41,649 nt of DNA, from contig JAUYEE010000152.1 of the NCBI GenBank assembly GCA_030691545.1, positions 1-41,649 on the forward strand, read 5' to 3'. This document shows, in pieces, positions 25,502 to 35,002 of the stretch. This DNA comes from a bacterium (GTDB lineage Bacteria > Auribacterota > JABMQX01). The notes under the pieces were generated by a model. It had not been told where the DNA came from. It did not search any database and worked only from the letters and a program-made list of their open reading frames with translations. The translations under genes were made by a program, and so were the position numbers. Position 1 is the first letter of the stretch. Each line of letters starts with the position of its first letter.

Positions 25502-26023
25502 TCATGAACGCCCGCCACCGGGGGCGCCCTCTGCCGAAGGCTCGCGGTTGCTATCTTCCGGGGACTTGTCGGGAGGCAACGCCAATTTGACTTGCTCGCT
25601 CAGTTTGTCAATTTTCGCGTTGAGCGATTGGAGGGTGTTGACGACCTGGAGGTTGAAGTCTCTCTGCTGGGTGAACATGCGAAAGGTGTAGAACTTCAGA
25701 AGATGCCAGATCAGCTTCTTCAGCCAGACCGCCGGGGGTCCCAGAAGACCTCCCTTCGACGGAATCTCAAAATCCCCGATGTCTATCTCCCAGCTTTTGC
25801 GGAGCGACTTGAGGTGATAACGAAGAAAATCCTCCTCGCTTTTCGCCTGGGCAATCTCGAGCCTGGTGATGCCCACCAGGTTGTACTTCTTGTACACGCC
25901 AGCGGCTCGCTTTTTCTCGACACGCTGCTTGACGGCGCGGACGATCTCCTCCACATCCATGCTGTCAATGTTTATGGAGAAAGTATGCTCGGACGAAGCC
26001 ATTTTTTCAGTGGACTTGGACAT
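25502..26023 (-). CDS. Hypothetical protein with QQRDFN module
   Basis: 173 residues, no signal peptide. It holds a helical start (VEEIVRAVKQRVEKKRAAG), a middle segment IDIGDFEIPSKGGLLGPPAV, a hydrophobic-basic helix WLKKLIWHLLKFYTFRMFTQ ending in QQRDFN, then a coiled-coil-like NTLQSLNAKIDKLSEQ and a disordered, proline-rich tail. A similar arrangement (FEIPS...GLLG, then QQ-x-FN and a short coil) precedes catalytic domains in some envelope methyltransferases and glycosyltransferases, as I recall; here the module stands alone. Function unknown. The start abuts a dispersed repeat and has no ribosome-binding site, so the second ATG (26002) is also possible. Confidence 0.7.
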   Translation of the reverse strand: MSKSTEKMASSEHTFSINIDSMDVEEIVRAVKQRVEKKRAAGVYKKYNLVGITRLEIAQAKSEEDFLRYHLKSLRKSWEIDIGDFEIPSKGGLLGPPAVWLKKLIWHLLKFYTFRMFTQQRDFNLQVVNTLQSLNAKIDKLSEQVKLALPPDKSPEDSNREPSAEGAPGGGRS

Positions 26024-26338
26024 GCGGCATTACCGATTTTCGATTCCGGATTCCGGATTTGGGAGAGAAGCGTCCGAACGGGCCGCCCTCACCCCGCGTC
26101 CGCTCTTCCTTGGGGAGAGAGGCGGGTATCGCGAGTCGCTAGCCGGCTCACGGACACCCAGTTATGTAACGGCGTCTCTCCTCGACAATCACGCCGTTCC
26201 GTACCGGCCACCCTGCGAGACCGCCGTCATCCTACACGGACTCCGACATCGTCTCAACAAAAATCTTGCCGCCACGCTGCCCCGATGCTATCGTTTTGAC
26301 AAAGGGTGATTGCTCCCTCTGTAAGGAGGACTCGCCAA
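26024..26338. repeat. 315-base divergent gap with two dispersed repeats
   Basis: CGATTTTCGATTCCGGATTC and continuation (26034-26060) is the GATTTCGGATT family also found at 6424 and 27871. CCCTCACCCCGCGTCCGCTC followed by TTCCTTGGGGAGAG (26087-26120) is another common intergenic repeat with CCCC/GGGG arms. The remainder upstream of 26260 contains no recognised gene. The right end holds the promoter and ribosome-binding site of the beta-helix gene. Confidence 0.55.
26266..26294 (+). promoter_or_regulatory. Candidate promoter for beta-helix gene
   Basis: TTGCCG (26266-26271), 17 bases, TATCGT (26289-26294). Transcription would start near 26301 and the leader carries AAGGAGG at 26323-26329, nine bases before the ATG at 26339. 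Confidence 0.35.
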
Positions 26339-27817
26339 ATGATCAGAATGCTCGCTCCCGCGCTCCTATTCGTCATCATGAGACCTTTGTTCTGCCCTGC
26401 GGTAATGTTCTACGTGGACGATTCAGTTCCCACATCGGGCGACGGCACGACATGGGAGACCGCATTCACAGCTATGCAAGAAGGCATAGACGCTGCGTCC
26501 CATGGCGACACAGTCGCAGTGGCAGAGGGAATCTATCTCCAGAACATCCAGTTCTACGGGAAGAACATTGTCCTCACAAGCACCGATCCCGCCGACCGCA
26601 GCGTTGTCGCCAGCACCGTCATTGACGGCAGCGGAGCTGGCTCTGTTGTGACCTTCCTTGGCACGGAGGACCAGTCCTGCGTGCTCTCCGGTTTCACAGT
26701 CCGAAATGGCCGCGCGGATGTTGGCGGAGGCATTGCGGCAATCGGCAGCGCGTTGCGCTCCCTCGCCACGATCAAGAACAACATCGTCAGTGGTAACTGG
26801 GCCCAAAGTGGAGGGGCGGGCATTGCGCGCTGCGACGGGTTGATTGAGAACAACGAAATCGTCGGAAACGAACTGGACCCGGACGGGCTGGGCGGGGCCG
26901 GACTCGCGTGGTGTGACGGCACCGTTCGGAACAACCTCATCGCGCAAAACCTCGCATTGGTGGGCGGAGGGCTTTACGGGTGCAGCGGCACCGTCGAGCA
27001 CAACATAATTACACAAAACACCGCATCGAGCGGCGGCGGATTGTCTGAGTGCCATGGGCTGATTCGGGGCAACCTGATCGCCTTCAACTCCGCAGGCTGG
27101 GGCGGAGGACTCCAGTATTGCTCAGCGACCATCCAGAACAACATCATCATCCGCAACCAGGCCGCTAGGGGTGGCGGCCTCGCCCACTGTTTTGGATTAT
27201 TTCTGAACAATACCGTTACCTACAACGTGGCCGGTACATGCGGCGGCGGCTATTACGACTCCCGGAGTGTCATCCACAATTGTATCGTGTGGGCCAATAA
27301 GGCCCCCATTGGTCCCCAGTTCCATATTCCCTATCTTCCCTGGACAGAGCCCACATACAGCCTCATCCAGGACTGGACCGGGGGAGGGGAGGGCAATATT
27401 GCGGAGGAGCCGAGGTTTGTGAATGCGGAGAATGGGGATTATCGGCTGAGGGCGGATTCGCCGTGCATTGATGCGGGGTTGAATAGTCCGGATTTGCCGG
27501 AGACTGACATCACGGGGATGCACCGACTCATGTTCGGCGGAAAGAGCTTCACCGTTGACATCGGGGCTTACGAGTTCTTCTACACGGGTCTGCAAAAGGG
27601 GCCTGGCCAGGATGAAGCAACCCTCGTCTGGAGCTTCGTCCCTGACAAGACTTATTCCATCTTCTACACCGACGACCTGGTTAATTGGCACGTTGCCATT
27701 GACAAGTTCCCCTCCTCCGGCAATCAAACCACGTCCTGGACCGACGACGGCTCCCTCACCGGCATTCCGCCTCTCCTCGCCCCCCGCCGCTTCTACCGCC
27801 TCCTTGAGAATCCGTAG
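26339..27817 (+). CDS. Secreted right-handed beta-helix protein with cysteine ladder
   Basis: 492 residues. A signal peptide (MIRMLAPALLFVIMRPLFCP) precedes a PbH1-type parallel beta-helix beginning YVDDSVPTSGDGTTWETAF. The middle has rungs with a fixed pattern GGGL-x2-C-x-G-x-I-x-N-N-x-I: Cys recurs seven times, spaced 27 once and then 23 residues, so the cysteines should stack in one line. A C-terminal all-beta tail (about residue 400 on, with SIFYTDDLVNWHVA and RFYRLLENP) resembles tails seen on secreted proteins of Planctomycetes and Verrucomicrobia-like bacteria. No catalytic lyase residues are identifiable; adhesion, matrix or glycan binding is possible. The start is fixed by AAGGAGG. 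Confidence 0.85.
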   Translation: MIRMLAPALLFVIMRPLFCPAVMFYVDDSVPTSGDGTTWETAFTAMQEGIDAASHGDTVAVAEGIYLQNIQFYGKNIVLTSTDPADRSVVASTVIDGSGAGSVVTFLGTEDQSCVLSGFTVRNGRADVGGGIAAIGSALRSLATIKNNIVSGNWAQSGGAGIARCDGLIENNEIVGNELDPDGLGGAGLAWCDGTVRNNLIAQNLALVGGGLYGCSGTVEHNIITQNTASSGGGLSECHGLIRGNLIAFNSAGWGGGLQYCSATIQNNIIIRNQAARGGGLAHCFGLFLNNTVTYNVAGTCGGGYYDSRSVIHNCIVWANKAPIGPQFHIPYLPWTEPTYSLIQDWTGGGEGNIAEEPRFVNAENGDYRLRADSPCIDAGLNSPDLPETDITGMHRLMFGGKSFTVDIGAYEFFYTGLQKGPGQDEATLVWSFVPDKTYSIFYTDDLVNWHVAIDKFPSSGNQTTSWTDDGSLTGIPPLLAPRRFYRLLENP

Positions 27818-28175
27818 CAGGAATCTCACCACGAAGAGCACGAAGGACACGAAGGGGGGATTTTGGAGATGCGATTTCGGATTGCGGCTTGGGCATTTCC
27901 AGGAGAGGCGCGTCTGTTTGCTGCCGAGGAAGCTTTAACCGGAGAGCGCGCAGAGAACGCAGAGGCAGAAGTGGCATGGGCATCTTGCCCATGATTGTCC
28001 ACGGGCGAGACGCCCGTGCCACCTCGGGAGAAACCACAGCCTGCCCGTGGGGGCGATCGAAACGGGGTGCGGCCCAAAATGATCCGGCCGAGAGCAGGCT
28101 TCAGCCAGGGTCAGCGGCCAAGGAGGGCAGGGAGGACAGAGAGGGTAATCGTCGGCCCCCAGCGGGTCGTTGCTG
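27818..28175. repeat. 358-base convergent gap made of dispersed repeats
   Basis: No gene. In order: CACCACGAAGAGCACGAAGG (27827-27857), GCGATTTCGGATTGCGG (27871-27887), ACCGGAGAGCGCGCAGAGAA continuing CGCAGAGGC (27937-27968), a twin-hairpin element (27971-28024) and CCAAGGAGGGCAGGGAGGAC (28119-28148). Each has the look of a separate family of short intergenic repeats. They lie between the convergent beta-helix and rsmI genes. Confidence 0.7.
27971..28024. repeat. Twin-hairpin (REP-like) element
   Basis: CATGGGCA-TCT-TGCCCATG (27975-27993) and CACGGGCG-AGA-CGCCCGTG (28000-28018) are two perfect 8-bp hairpins with 3-base loops, about 6 bases apart, and the outer GTGGCA/TGCCAC can pair to enclose both. 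A diverged copy begins GTGGCATGGGCATCTTGCCC at 37864. The structure resembles bacterial REP or BIME elements. Confidence 0.75.
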
Positions 28176-29027
28176 TCAGTCCTGAGGCTCGCCCTTTCGG
28201 GCGAGGGCGCGGTAAACGTCCTGCTTGCGGATGCCCCTTGCCGAGGCAATGAGTTTCGCCGCTTCGGAGCGGGAAATGCCGAGCTGTTTCATTGCAGAGC
28301 GCACCTCTTCGTCGAGGTTTGATGCGGGCGCAGAGAGAATCTCCTTCGCTCCCTCGACAATCAAGACAATCTCCCCTTTGATTGTCTTGTCTCTAAGGTC
28401 GCTGGCAGCGGACGACAGAGACGTGCGAATCATCTCCTCGTGGACTTTTGTCAGCTCTCTGGCGATTTCGATTCTGCGGTCGCCCAGCACCTCTAACATG
28501 TCCGCGAGGGAGTCGCCCAGACGGTTCGCGGTCTCGAAGAACACGAGCGTGCGCGGTTCGTTCTTGATCGTGAAGAACTTTTTGCGCCTCGTCGTGGAGC
28601 GGGGAGGAAGGAAGCCGCAGAACACGAACTCCTCGTGAGGAAGGCACGAGACCGAAAGCGCAGCCGTTGTGGCGGAGGGACCCGGGACAACCTCAACTCG
28701 AATCCCATTTTCGACTGCTGCCTGAACCAAGCGGGCGCCAGGGTCGGAGATGCCGGGCGTGCCCGCATTGCACACGAGGGCGACCGACGCTCCCTCCCGA
28801 AGCCGCTGAATCAGCTCGGCGGTTCGTTTGGCTTCATTGAACTTGTGGAAACTGACGAGGCGAGTCGCCGGGATGCCGTGTCTCTCGAGTAGGACGCGGG
28901 TTTTCCGCGTGTCTTCACAGGCGACGACGTCCGCCTCGGACAGAACGCGAAGCGCCCGGAGGGTAATATCCTCGAGGTTTCCAATAGGTGTGGCTACGAC
29001 GTACAAAACAGGTGCGGGAGAACTCAT
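28176..29027 (-). CDS. rsmI: 16S rRNA (cytidine1402-2'-O)-methyltransferase
   Basis: 283 residues; methylates the ribose of C1402 in the decoding centre of the 30S subunit. The tetrapyrrole methylase fold shows LYVVATPIGNLEDITLRAL at the N-terminus, ACEDTRKTRVLL, VCNAGTPGISDPG and VVPGPSATTAALS. A C-terminal helix-turn-helix-like part (LGISRSEAAKLIASARGIRK) completes the usual length. It lies 39 bases after the last ATPase gene on the same strand and may be on that transcript; it converges on the beta-helix gene. Confidence 0.95.
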   Translation of the reverse strand: MSSPAPVLYVVATPIGNLEDITLRALRVLSEADVVACEDTRKTRVLLERHGIPATRLVSFHKFNEAKRTAELIQRLREGASVALVCNAGTPGISDPGARLVQAAVENGIRVEVVPGPSATTAALSVSCLPHEEFVFCGFLPPRSTTRRKKFFTIKNEPRTLVFFETANRLGDSLADMLEVLGDRRIEIARELTKVHEEMIRTSLSSAASDLRDKTIKGEIVLIVEGAKEILSAPASNLDEEVRSAMKQLGISRSEAAKLIASARGIRKQDVYRALARKGEPQD

Positions 29028-29066
29028 GCGTGCGCCTCTCCACGGCCAAAAGGTTTTCCAGCGGGT

Positions 29067-29696
29067 TTACCTTGCTTCCGCTTCGAGCATGATTTCCTTG
29101 ACCCGCATGAGCCGGTTGATGTTGGAACGCTCGAGTTCCGCCAGTTTGGTCTCGATGTACTTGATTGTCTCGGCGATATTCGGGATGAACACAAACTCCA
29201 GGGCGTTCACCCGGCGCCGCGTCTTCTCGATTTCCTCGGAGAGGATGACAATTGTTTTTTCGACGTTGACCAACTCAATCATCAGGGGGAGTGTTTCGGA
29301 AAGGATTTTCAGCGAGGCATCGAGGTCCGAGGGCGTCTGCGCGAAACCGTAGGTGAACGGGTCGGGCTGCTCCTCAAGCTCCAACCGAGGAATCCGCACA
29401 TTGAGCAACCGCGAGACCTGAACCTTCAGTTTCAACTGCCCTTTTGGATAGGAAAGGGCTGCCGCAAGGAATTTCTCAGGCGTTACCAGGCGGCACAGAT
29501 CGAACTTCCGGAGAGCCTGATCGAGCTTATCCTGAACTTGTTTTCTTAGCTCCCTCGCCCGGCCCACAAATTGGAGGAAATTTCGCATCAACTGCTCTTG
29601 TTTGTCCTGAAGGAGCTTGTGGCCGCGCCGGGCGAGAGCGAGTCTCTTCTTGAGTTTCAGCAACTCCATTCGGTTGGGATTGACGTTGAGCTTCAC
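29067..29696 (-). CDS. atpD: V/A-type ATPase subunit D (central stalk)
   Basis: 209 residues. Opens VNPNRMELLKLKKRLALARR, the family signature of subunit D, followed by a long antiparallel coiled coil (about residues 10-75 and 140-205) with a short middle region. It forms the rotor shaft inside the A3B3 ring with subunit F. Size fits. Last gene of the ATPase operon, 62 bases after subunit B. Here the symbol denotes the V/A-type D subunit, not the F-type beta chain. Confidence 0.95.
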   Translation of the reverse strand: MKLNVNPNRMELLKLKKRLALARRGHKLLQDKQEQLMRNFLQFVGRARELRKQVQDKLDQALRKFDLCRLVTPEKFLAAALSYPKGQLKLKVQVSRLLNVRIPRLELEEQPDPFTYGFAQTPSDLDASLKILSETLPLMIELVNVEKTIVILSEEIEKTRRRVNALEFVFIPNIAETIKYIETKLAELERSNINRLMRVKEIMLEAEAR

Positions 29697-29758
29697 GGGA
29701 TAACCTTTTTCAACGCTGAATTCTGAAGGGCGAAGGGTGAAAATTCACCGTTCCCACT

Positions 29759-31150
29759 TCAAGCTTTGCCTGTCGAGCCGACGGGCTTGTAATACTTGTC
29801 TAAGAAGTTGTCGTGGACTCGCTTCAGTTCCTTTCTGGGCAAGATGCTGAGCATCTTCCATCCTAAGTCGAGGGTCTCCTGGATCGTCCGACGCGTCGCC
29901 TCCGACTGCCGGACGAATTCGCCCTCGAAGCGGTCGGCAAACTTGATGTACAGGCGATCCAGTTCCGACAGAGCCGCCTCGCCGAGAATCACGGCCAGCT
30001 CCCTTGCCTCTCTTCCCTTGGCATAGCACGCGAAAAGCTGATTGAGGACGTCCGCGTGGTCCTCGCGGGTTTTTCCTTTGCCGATGCCCTTGTCTTTCAG
30101 GCGGGAGAGCGACGGAAGAACGTCTATCGGCGGGTAAATGCCTTTTCGGTGAAGCTCTCGGTTCAGGATGACCTGTCCCTCCGTAATGTATCCGGTCAGG
30201 TCGGGGACCGGGTGCGTCTTGTCGTCCTCGGGCATGGAGAGGACAGGCATCAGCGTAATTGAGCCTTTCTTGCCTTTGATTCTTCCGGCGCGCTCGTACA
30301 CCGTGGCGAGGTCCGTGTACATGTACCCCGGATAGCCTCGCCGACCGGGGATTTCCTTTCGAGCGGCGGAGACCTCTCGCAATGCCTCGCAGTAAACGGT
30401 CATGTCCATGAGAATCACCAGCACGTGCATGTCGAGGTCGAACGCCAAGTACTCCGCGGCGGTCAGAGCCATTCGCGGGGTCGCGATACGTTCGACAGCC
30501 GGGTCATCCGAGAGGTTCACGAACAGAACCGCCCGTTCAATGGCCCCGGTCTTCTCGAAATCCGTGATGAAGAAGTCTGCCTCCTCGAAGGTCGTCCCCA
30601 TCGCCCCGAAGGACACGGCGAATTTCTCTTCTTTGCCGAGGAGGCGCGCCTGGCGGGCGACTTGCGCGGCAATCTTGGCGTGAGGGAGACCGGAACCGGA
30701 GAAAATCGGGAGTTTCTGCCCCCGCACGAGTGTATTCATGCCGTCTATCGCGGAGATACCCGTCTCGATGAACTCGATCGGATAATCTCGTGAGGTTGGA
30801 TTGAGAGGATTGCCGTTGATATCGAGTTTCTTTTCCGGAATGATGGGCGGGGCGCCATCCTTGGGCCTCCCAGCTCCATCGAAGACGCGCCCTAAAATGT
30901 CGGGCGACACGGGTAACTCCAGGCCGCGTCCGAGGAATTTCACTTTCGCACTGCTGACGTCAATGCCGCGGGTTCCCTCGTACACCTGAACAAGAGCCAT
31001 GGTCTCGGAGATTTCCAGCACCTGTCCCCGGCGCACGCTGCCGTCGCCGAGCTGAATCTCGCACAGCTCGTCGTACTTGACGCCCTCAATTTTCTCCACG
31101 ACGAGCAAGGGCCCGCTGATTTCCGTTACGGTGCGGTATTCCTTAAGCAC
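29759..31150 (-). CDS. atpB: V/A-type ATPase subunit B (non-catalytic)
   Basis: 463 residues. N-terminal beta barrel, then a nucleotide-fold core in which the phosphate loop is replaced by [19 protein letters not shown], the mark of non-catalytic B subunits. Also [35 protein letters not shown] and the C-terminal helical part ending near YYKPVG. It alternates with A in the hexamer. The ATG overlaps the end of the A gene by 8 bases. V/A-type nomenclature, so unrelated to F-type atpB. Confidence 0.96.
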   Translation of the reverse strand: MLKEYRTVTEISGPLLVVEKIEGVKYDELCEIQLGDGSVRRGQVLEISETMALVQVYEGTRGIDVSSAKVKFLGRGLELPVSPDILGRVFDGAGRPKDGAPPIIPEKKLDINGNPLNPTSRDYPIEFIETGISAIDGMNTLVRGQKLPIFSGSGLPHAKIAAQVARQARLLGKEEKFAVSFGAMGTTFEEADFFITDFEKTGAIERAVLFVNLSDDPAVERIATPRMALTAAEYLAFDLDMHVLVILMDMTVYCEALREVSAARKEIPGRRGYPGYMYTDLATVYERAGRIKGKKGSITLMPVLSMPEDDKTHPVPDLTGYITEGQVILNRELHRKGIYPPIDVLPSLSRLKDKGIGKGKTREDHADVLNQLFACYAKGREARELAVILGEAALSELDRLYIKFADRFEGEFVRQSEATRRTIQETLDLGWKMLSILPRKELKRVHDNFLDKYYKPVGSTGKA

Positions 31151-32942
31151 CTTCCTCTCCTTCTGCCTTTTCCTCTCGCGCCTCGCCTTTCGCCTGCTTC
31201 AGTGTCTGGAGCTCGTCTTTCACCCTGCCAGCGATCGCTTCAATCTCCCCGAGCTTCTCCTCGTCAATGAACTTCGCGCGACTGATGTCCTGGCGAACCG
31301 AGACGGAAGTGATGTCTTTCAACTCGACGTCCTGGTCCACCAGTTCCTTTGCGTAGCGGTAGAACTCGATGATGTTTTTCAGTAGGTGATATTGCTTCTC
31401 GATAGAGGTGTACGTGTCGGTTTCGTCAAAGGCATTCTGATGGAGGAAATCCTCGCGAATGGACCGCGCGGATTCCATGATCAGGCGGTCCTGGGGAGAG
31501 AGCGATTCCACGCCGACGAGACGAGCAATCTCAGCGAGCTCGTCCTCCAGTTGCAGCAAACGCATCGCCTCCGTGCGGACTTGGTTGAAGTCCACGTGGA
31601 CGCTATCCGCGAAAAACTCCGCGAGCTGCTCCAGGTACAGTGAGTAACTCAGCAGCCAGTTGATCGCGGGAAAGTGCCGCATGTAAGCCAGCCGATCCTC
31701 CAACCCCCAGAAGACCTTGACCACCCGGAGAGTCGCCTGAACCACCGGGTCAGACAGGTCGCCACCTGGCGGGGAGACGGCGCCCACGATGCTCAGGGTG
31801 GCTTCCCGGTCGGGCTTGCCGAGGCACTCGACCCGACCGGCCCTCTCGTAGAAATCGGCGATCCGGTACGCGAGATAAGCCGGATAGCCTTCCTCTCCCG
31901 GCATTTCCTCCAGTCTTCCGGAGATTTCCCGCAGTGCCTCCGCCCACCGAGAGGTCGAATCCGCCATCACTGCCACATGGTAACCCATGTCGCGGTAGTA
32001 TTCGGCGAGGGTGACGCCCGTATAGACGCTCGCTTCCCTTGCCGCCACGGGCATGTTCGAGGTGTTCGCGATCAGCACGGTCCGCTCCATCAGCGTTTCC
32101 TTGGTGCGGGGGTCCTTGAGCTTCGCAAAAGACTCTAACACGTCGGCCATCTCATTTCCGCGCTCCCCGCAGCCGATATACACGATGATGTCTGCGTTAG
32201 ACCATTTCGCAAGCTGATGCTGGATGACGGTCTTCCCGCTGCCGAAGGGACCCGGCACGCAGGCTGTTCCCCCCTTGGCGATGGGAAACAGCGTGTCAAT
32301 CACCCGTTGCCCCGTGACAAGTGGTTCCTTCGGAGGGAGGCGACGGCGAACTGGCCGGCCGGTTCGCACGGGCCATTTCTGCTTCATAGAAACGGAGATC
32401 GTCTCTTTCACCGTCCGCAAACGGCAGATTTCCTCTTCTATGGTGAATTGGCCCTCACGGATTTCCTCGATGGTTCCCGCCACTCCGGGCGGGACCATGA
32501 CCTTGTGCACGACGACCGGACTTTCGGGGACCTCCCCGAGAATGTCGCCAGCGGCGACCTCATCCCCCTTTTTCGCAGTGGGTTTGAAAGCCCATTTCTT
32601 TTTTGGGTCAAGGGCTGGCAACTCCACCCCTTTCTGGATGTAGTCGCCTCCCTGAGCGCGGATGACATCGAGGGGGCGTTGGATCCCGTCGAAAATTGCG
32701 CCAATAAGGCCGGGTCCGAGTTCTGCGGACAGGGGCTGGCCCGTGGACACCACAGGCTCCAGCGGACCAATTCCCGCCGTCTCCTCGTAAACCTGGATGT
32801 AACACTGGTCTCTTTTCAGCCCAATGATCTCACCGATGAGACCTCTTTCGCCGACGCGCACCACGTCGAACATCCTCGCTCCGCGCATTTCCTTGGCCAC
32901 GACTAACGGGCCGGAAACACGTGCGATTTTCCCTTGAATCAC
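31143..32942 (-). CDS. atpA: V/A-type ATPase subunit A (catalytic)
   Basis: 599 residues. The catalytic phosphate loop is GPFGSGKT (231-238); the insertion unique to A subunits occupies about 110-190 ([20 protein letters not shown] onward), and [14 protein letters not shown] and [20 protein letters not shown] are in place. It couples ATP hydrolysis or synthesis to rotation. Starts at GTG 32942 with GGGAGAAGAA before it. The 99-base gap to the F gene upstream, with no gene in it, is the largest within the operon core. Confidence 0.97.
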   Translation of the reverse strand: MIQGKIARVSGPLVVAKEMRGARMFDVVRVGERGLIGEIIGLKRDQCYIQVYEETAGIGPLEPVVSTGQPLSAELGPGLIGAIFDGIQRPLDVIRAQGGDYIQKGVELPALDPKKKWAFKPTAKKGDEVAAGDILGEVPESPVVVHKVMVPPGVAGTIEEIREGQFTIEEEICRLRTVKETISVSMKQKWPVRTGRPVRRRLPPKEPLVTGQRVIDTLFPIAKGGTACVPGPFGSGKTVIQHQLAKWSNADIIVYIGCGERGNEMADVLESFAKLKDPRTKETLMERTVLIANTSNMPVAAREASVYTGVTLAEYYRDMGYHVAVMADSTSRWAEALREISGRLEEMPGEEGYPAYLAYRIADFYERAGRVECLGKPDREATLSIVGAVSPPGGDLSDPVVQATLRVVKVFWGLEDRLAYMRHFPAINWLLSYSLYLEQLAEFFADSVHVDFNQVRTEAMRLLQLEDELAEIARLVGVESLSPQDRLIMESARSIREDFLHQNAFDETDTYTSIEKQYHLLKNIIEFYRYAKELVDQDVELKDITSVSVRQDISRAKFIDEEKLGEIEAIAGRVKDELQTLKQAKGEAREEKAEGEEGA

Positions 32943-33041
32943 TTCTTCTCCCTGCCTGCCCGTTTTCGCGCAGGTGCTTGAGGCCCTGCGCCTCGCACCG
33001 TGCGCGCTTTTGGCCTCCCCGCCCGAGCGGCCAGGGAGGCA

Positions 33042-33374
33042 TCAGATTTCTGCTCCAACCGCTTTCAGTGTCGCAAGCCGGATGCGTTCCGCTGCCAGCC
33101 CGATACCGGGCTGCCTTTCCGGGACAAGAATCACCGCTGGCAAAGGTCTGAGATAGTAGGGTTCCAGAATCGTTTTCATCTCCGCCGCCAGCGTCTCTGA
33201 TACGAAAATTGCCGAATATCCTGCTTTGGCGATTTTCTCCCAGAGGCGTGGCCCCTGCCGCGCGTCCTCCGCGCCGTACACATCAAACCCCATGGCTCGA
33301 AAAGCCAACGCGGCTCCCGGGGAGCCAAGAAAAGCGACAGGCGAAGTTCTGATAGTGTCTTCCGGCTCAGGCAT
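33042..33374 (-). CDS. atpF: V/A-type ATPase subunit F
   Basis: 110 residues with the small alpha/beta fold of subunit F: SPVAFLGSPGAALAFRAMGF at the start, AGYSAIFVSETLAAE in the middle, and LVPERQPGIGLAAERIRLAT near the end, which contacts the rotor. It sits with D on the central stalk and regulates turnover. The start overlaps the end of the C gene by 8 bases. Not the F-type b subunit of the same symbol. Confidence 0.93.
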   Translation of the reverse strand: MPEPEDTIRTSPVAFLGSPGAALAFRAMGFDVYGAEDARQGPRLWEKIAKAGYSAIFVSETLAAEMKTILEPYYLRPLPAVILVPERQPGIGLAAERIRLATLKAVGAEI

Positions 33375-34398
33375 AACTGCTCCTCAAAAGCTCTCGCACC
33401 GTCTCCATGGGCAAAGACCTTTCTTTCCCGTAGAGGATTGTCCGAAGCCGCGTCACTTCGTTTTCCTTGGCAGCGATGTATCCCACAAGCGGCTCAAGCC
33501 CGAAACAATAGCTCTTCGCCTTTCGCAGGAACTCGATCAAATAATCGTCCATCAGCTTGTCGAGAACCGACAGGTCGTTCTTTGCCTGGAACGCATGCAG
33601 CGCATCCTTCAGGAGTTTGCGATAGCTGTCGTCTCGCACCTTCGGGGCCACGTCCGCCATAGGGGTGCCGAAGTTGGCCCTGAAGAATGCCTCCTCAATG
33701 CTGCCGCCCGGCAGAAGGCCCTCCGCCAGCCTCTCCTCTGTCCATCCCATCACCTGGAGTCGCCAAAATGTTCGGAGATTTATCAGATCAATCGTTTTTC
33801 GGGCATATTCTTTGAGAAAGGGATTGACGCCCAGAACCCTCGCCAGGGTCTCGTAGTAGCACTCGTCCACGATTGCCTCAATTGTGTCGAGCGCGACGCC
33901 CTCGGTCACCCTCCCCAAAGCCAGAAGAATCGTCTCCGCCACGAACGGGTCAACGCCGCCTTCGAACGTTTTCTCGTCGAGAACGCGGTTCATTTGTTCC
34001 GGGGACAGAAAGCCGACTCTCGAAAGTCCTTGCGGCTCAAGACCGAGAAGTCTTGCCTTCAAGAGCGTCTTGAGGTTGTGAAAATCGTACCTCAGTCGGA
34101 GAACCTTGATGACGTTGCTTCCCAGAGAAAGCTGGCACAGGAGGCCGTACGCGAGCCTGAGTTGCTCTTCCAGGACCTCCTCCACACCCCTATCCCCCGC
34201 GGCGATGCTCTCGGAATAATCGGGGAATTCGCCCAAAGCCCGAAGCGACTCCCCGCTGCGAAGCGGGGTTTCCTCGTCGAGCAATCTCTCCATATCCCCG
34301 GGGGAAATCAAGCGCGCCTCCAGCGCCTTGATCCGTCCCACGGCGTATGTGTAGCGGGTGTCCGTCCCGGGCCTTTTTGCCTCTCTTTTCTCCTTCAC
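33367..34398 (-). CDS. atpC: V/A-type ATPase subunit C (AC39-type)
   Basis: 343 residues, entirely helical, of the AC39/d family that caps the membrane rotor ring and receives the shaft. It starts with TRYTYAVGRIKALEARLISP, the usual N-terminus, and contains three repeats around KVLRLRYDFHNLKTLLKARL and FWRLQVMGWTEERLAEGLLP. Length fits. The ATG at 34398 overlaps the E stop by 4 bases, and the end overlaps F by 8. Confidence 0.93.
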   Translation of the reverse strand: MKEKREAKRPGTDTRYTYAVGRIKALEARLISPGDMERLLDEETPLRSGESLRALGEFPDYSESIAAGDRGVEEVLEEQLRLAYGLLCQLSLGSNVIKVLRLRYDFHNLKTLLKARLLGLEPQGLSRVGFLSPEQMNRVLDEKTFEGGVDPFVAETILLALGRVTEGVALDTIEAIVDECYYETLARVLGVNPFLKEYARKTIDLINLRTFWRLQVMGWTEERLAEGLLPGGSIEEAFFRANFGTPMADVAPKVRDDSYRKLLKDALHAFQAKNDLSVLDKLMDDYLIEFLRKAKSYCFGLEPLVGYIAAKENEVTRLRTILYGKERSLPMETVRELLRSSYA

Positions 34399-35000
34399 TC
34401 CTTATCTCCGAACAGAATTCCCGCCACTTCCGCCTGCAATTCATCCTTGAGTTGGTCGAGCAGAGAACCGAACGAGCAATCCACTTCCGTATCTTCTGTC
34501 CGGAGAACAAATCCGCCGCGGAGGCTCGGCGACGTCCCCTCTAATTGGAGTTGCCCTTTCTTGCCCGCTCTTCTCAGCTCGTCGTTCACGGCGTCAACAG
34601 ACTTCCGGTCAATTCTCTTCTGGTCCTCGGGTGAGATCAGAATCCGCTCCTCTCCGCTGACGACCAGCTTCAGGAGCATCTTCCGAACGAAGGCGTGGTA
34701 CTCCTCCGTCGGCAGGTGCAAAAGCTCCTCCAGCGCCGCTTGAAAGCAATCATCCATGAGCTTCCGCCTTTCCTTCAGGACCTCCTTGCGATGCTCCAGC
34801 TCCGCCGAAACGGAAGCCTGCCGCCTCTCCTGTTCCGCCTTCTGCGACGCCTCCCTCAGGATTCTTTCGCGGATTTCCTGGGCTTGCGACTCGGCTTTTG
34901 AAACGATTCCCTGCCGCTTGAGGCGACTTTCTTCCTCGATCGCCCGCACTTTTTCTTCGGCACTCTTTCCGATTTTATCGAGGATGCCCGTTAGAGCCAT
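34395..35000 (-). CDS. atpE: V/A-type ATPase subunit E (peripheral stalk)
   Basis: 201 residues. About 100 residues of charged helix (KVRAIEEESRLKRQGIVSKA onward, rich in Glu, Arg and Ala) form the stalk, which pairs with the G/H protein, and a globular C-terminal part (LVVSGEERILISPEDQKRID, GGFVLRTEDTEVDCSFGSLL) binds the head. It links A3B3 to subunit I as stator. Two bases separate it from the K gene. Confidence 0.93.
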   Translation of the reverse strand: MALTGILDKIGKSAEEKVRAIEEESRLKRQGIVSKAESQAQEIRERILREASQKAEQERRQASVSAELEHRKEVLKERRKLMDDCFQAALEELLHLPTEEYHAFVRKMLLKLVVSGEERILISPEDQKRIDRKSVDAVNDELRRAGKKGQLQLEGTSPSLRGGFVLRTEDTEVDCSFGSLLDQLKDELQAEVAGILFGDKE

Positions 35001-35002
35001 TC

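Noticed and set aside
31592..31603. GTCCACGTGGAC palindrome resembling parS
   Set aside because: It lies inside the ATPase A gene, differs from the TGTTTCACGTGAAACA core outside the central CACGTG, and encodes conserved residues.
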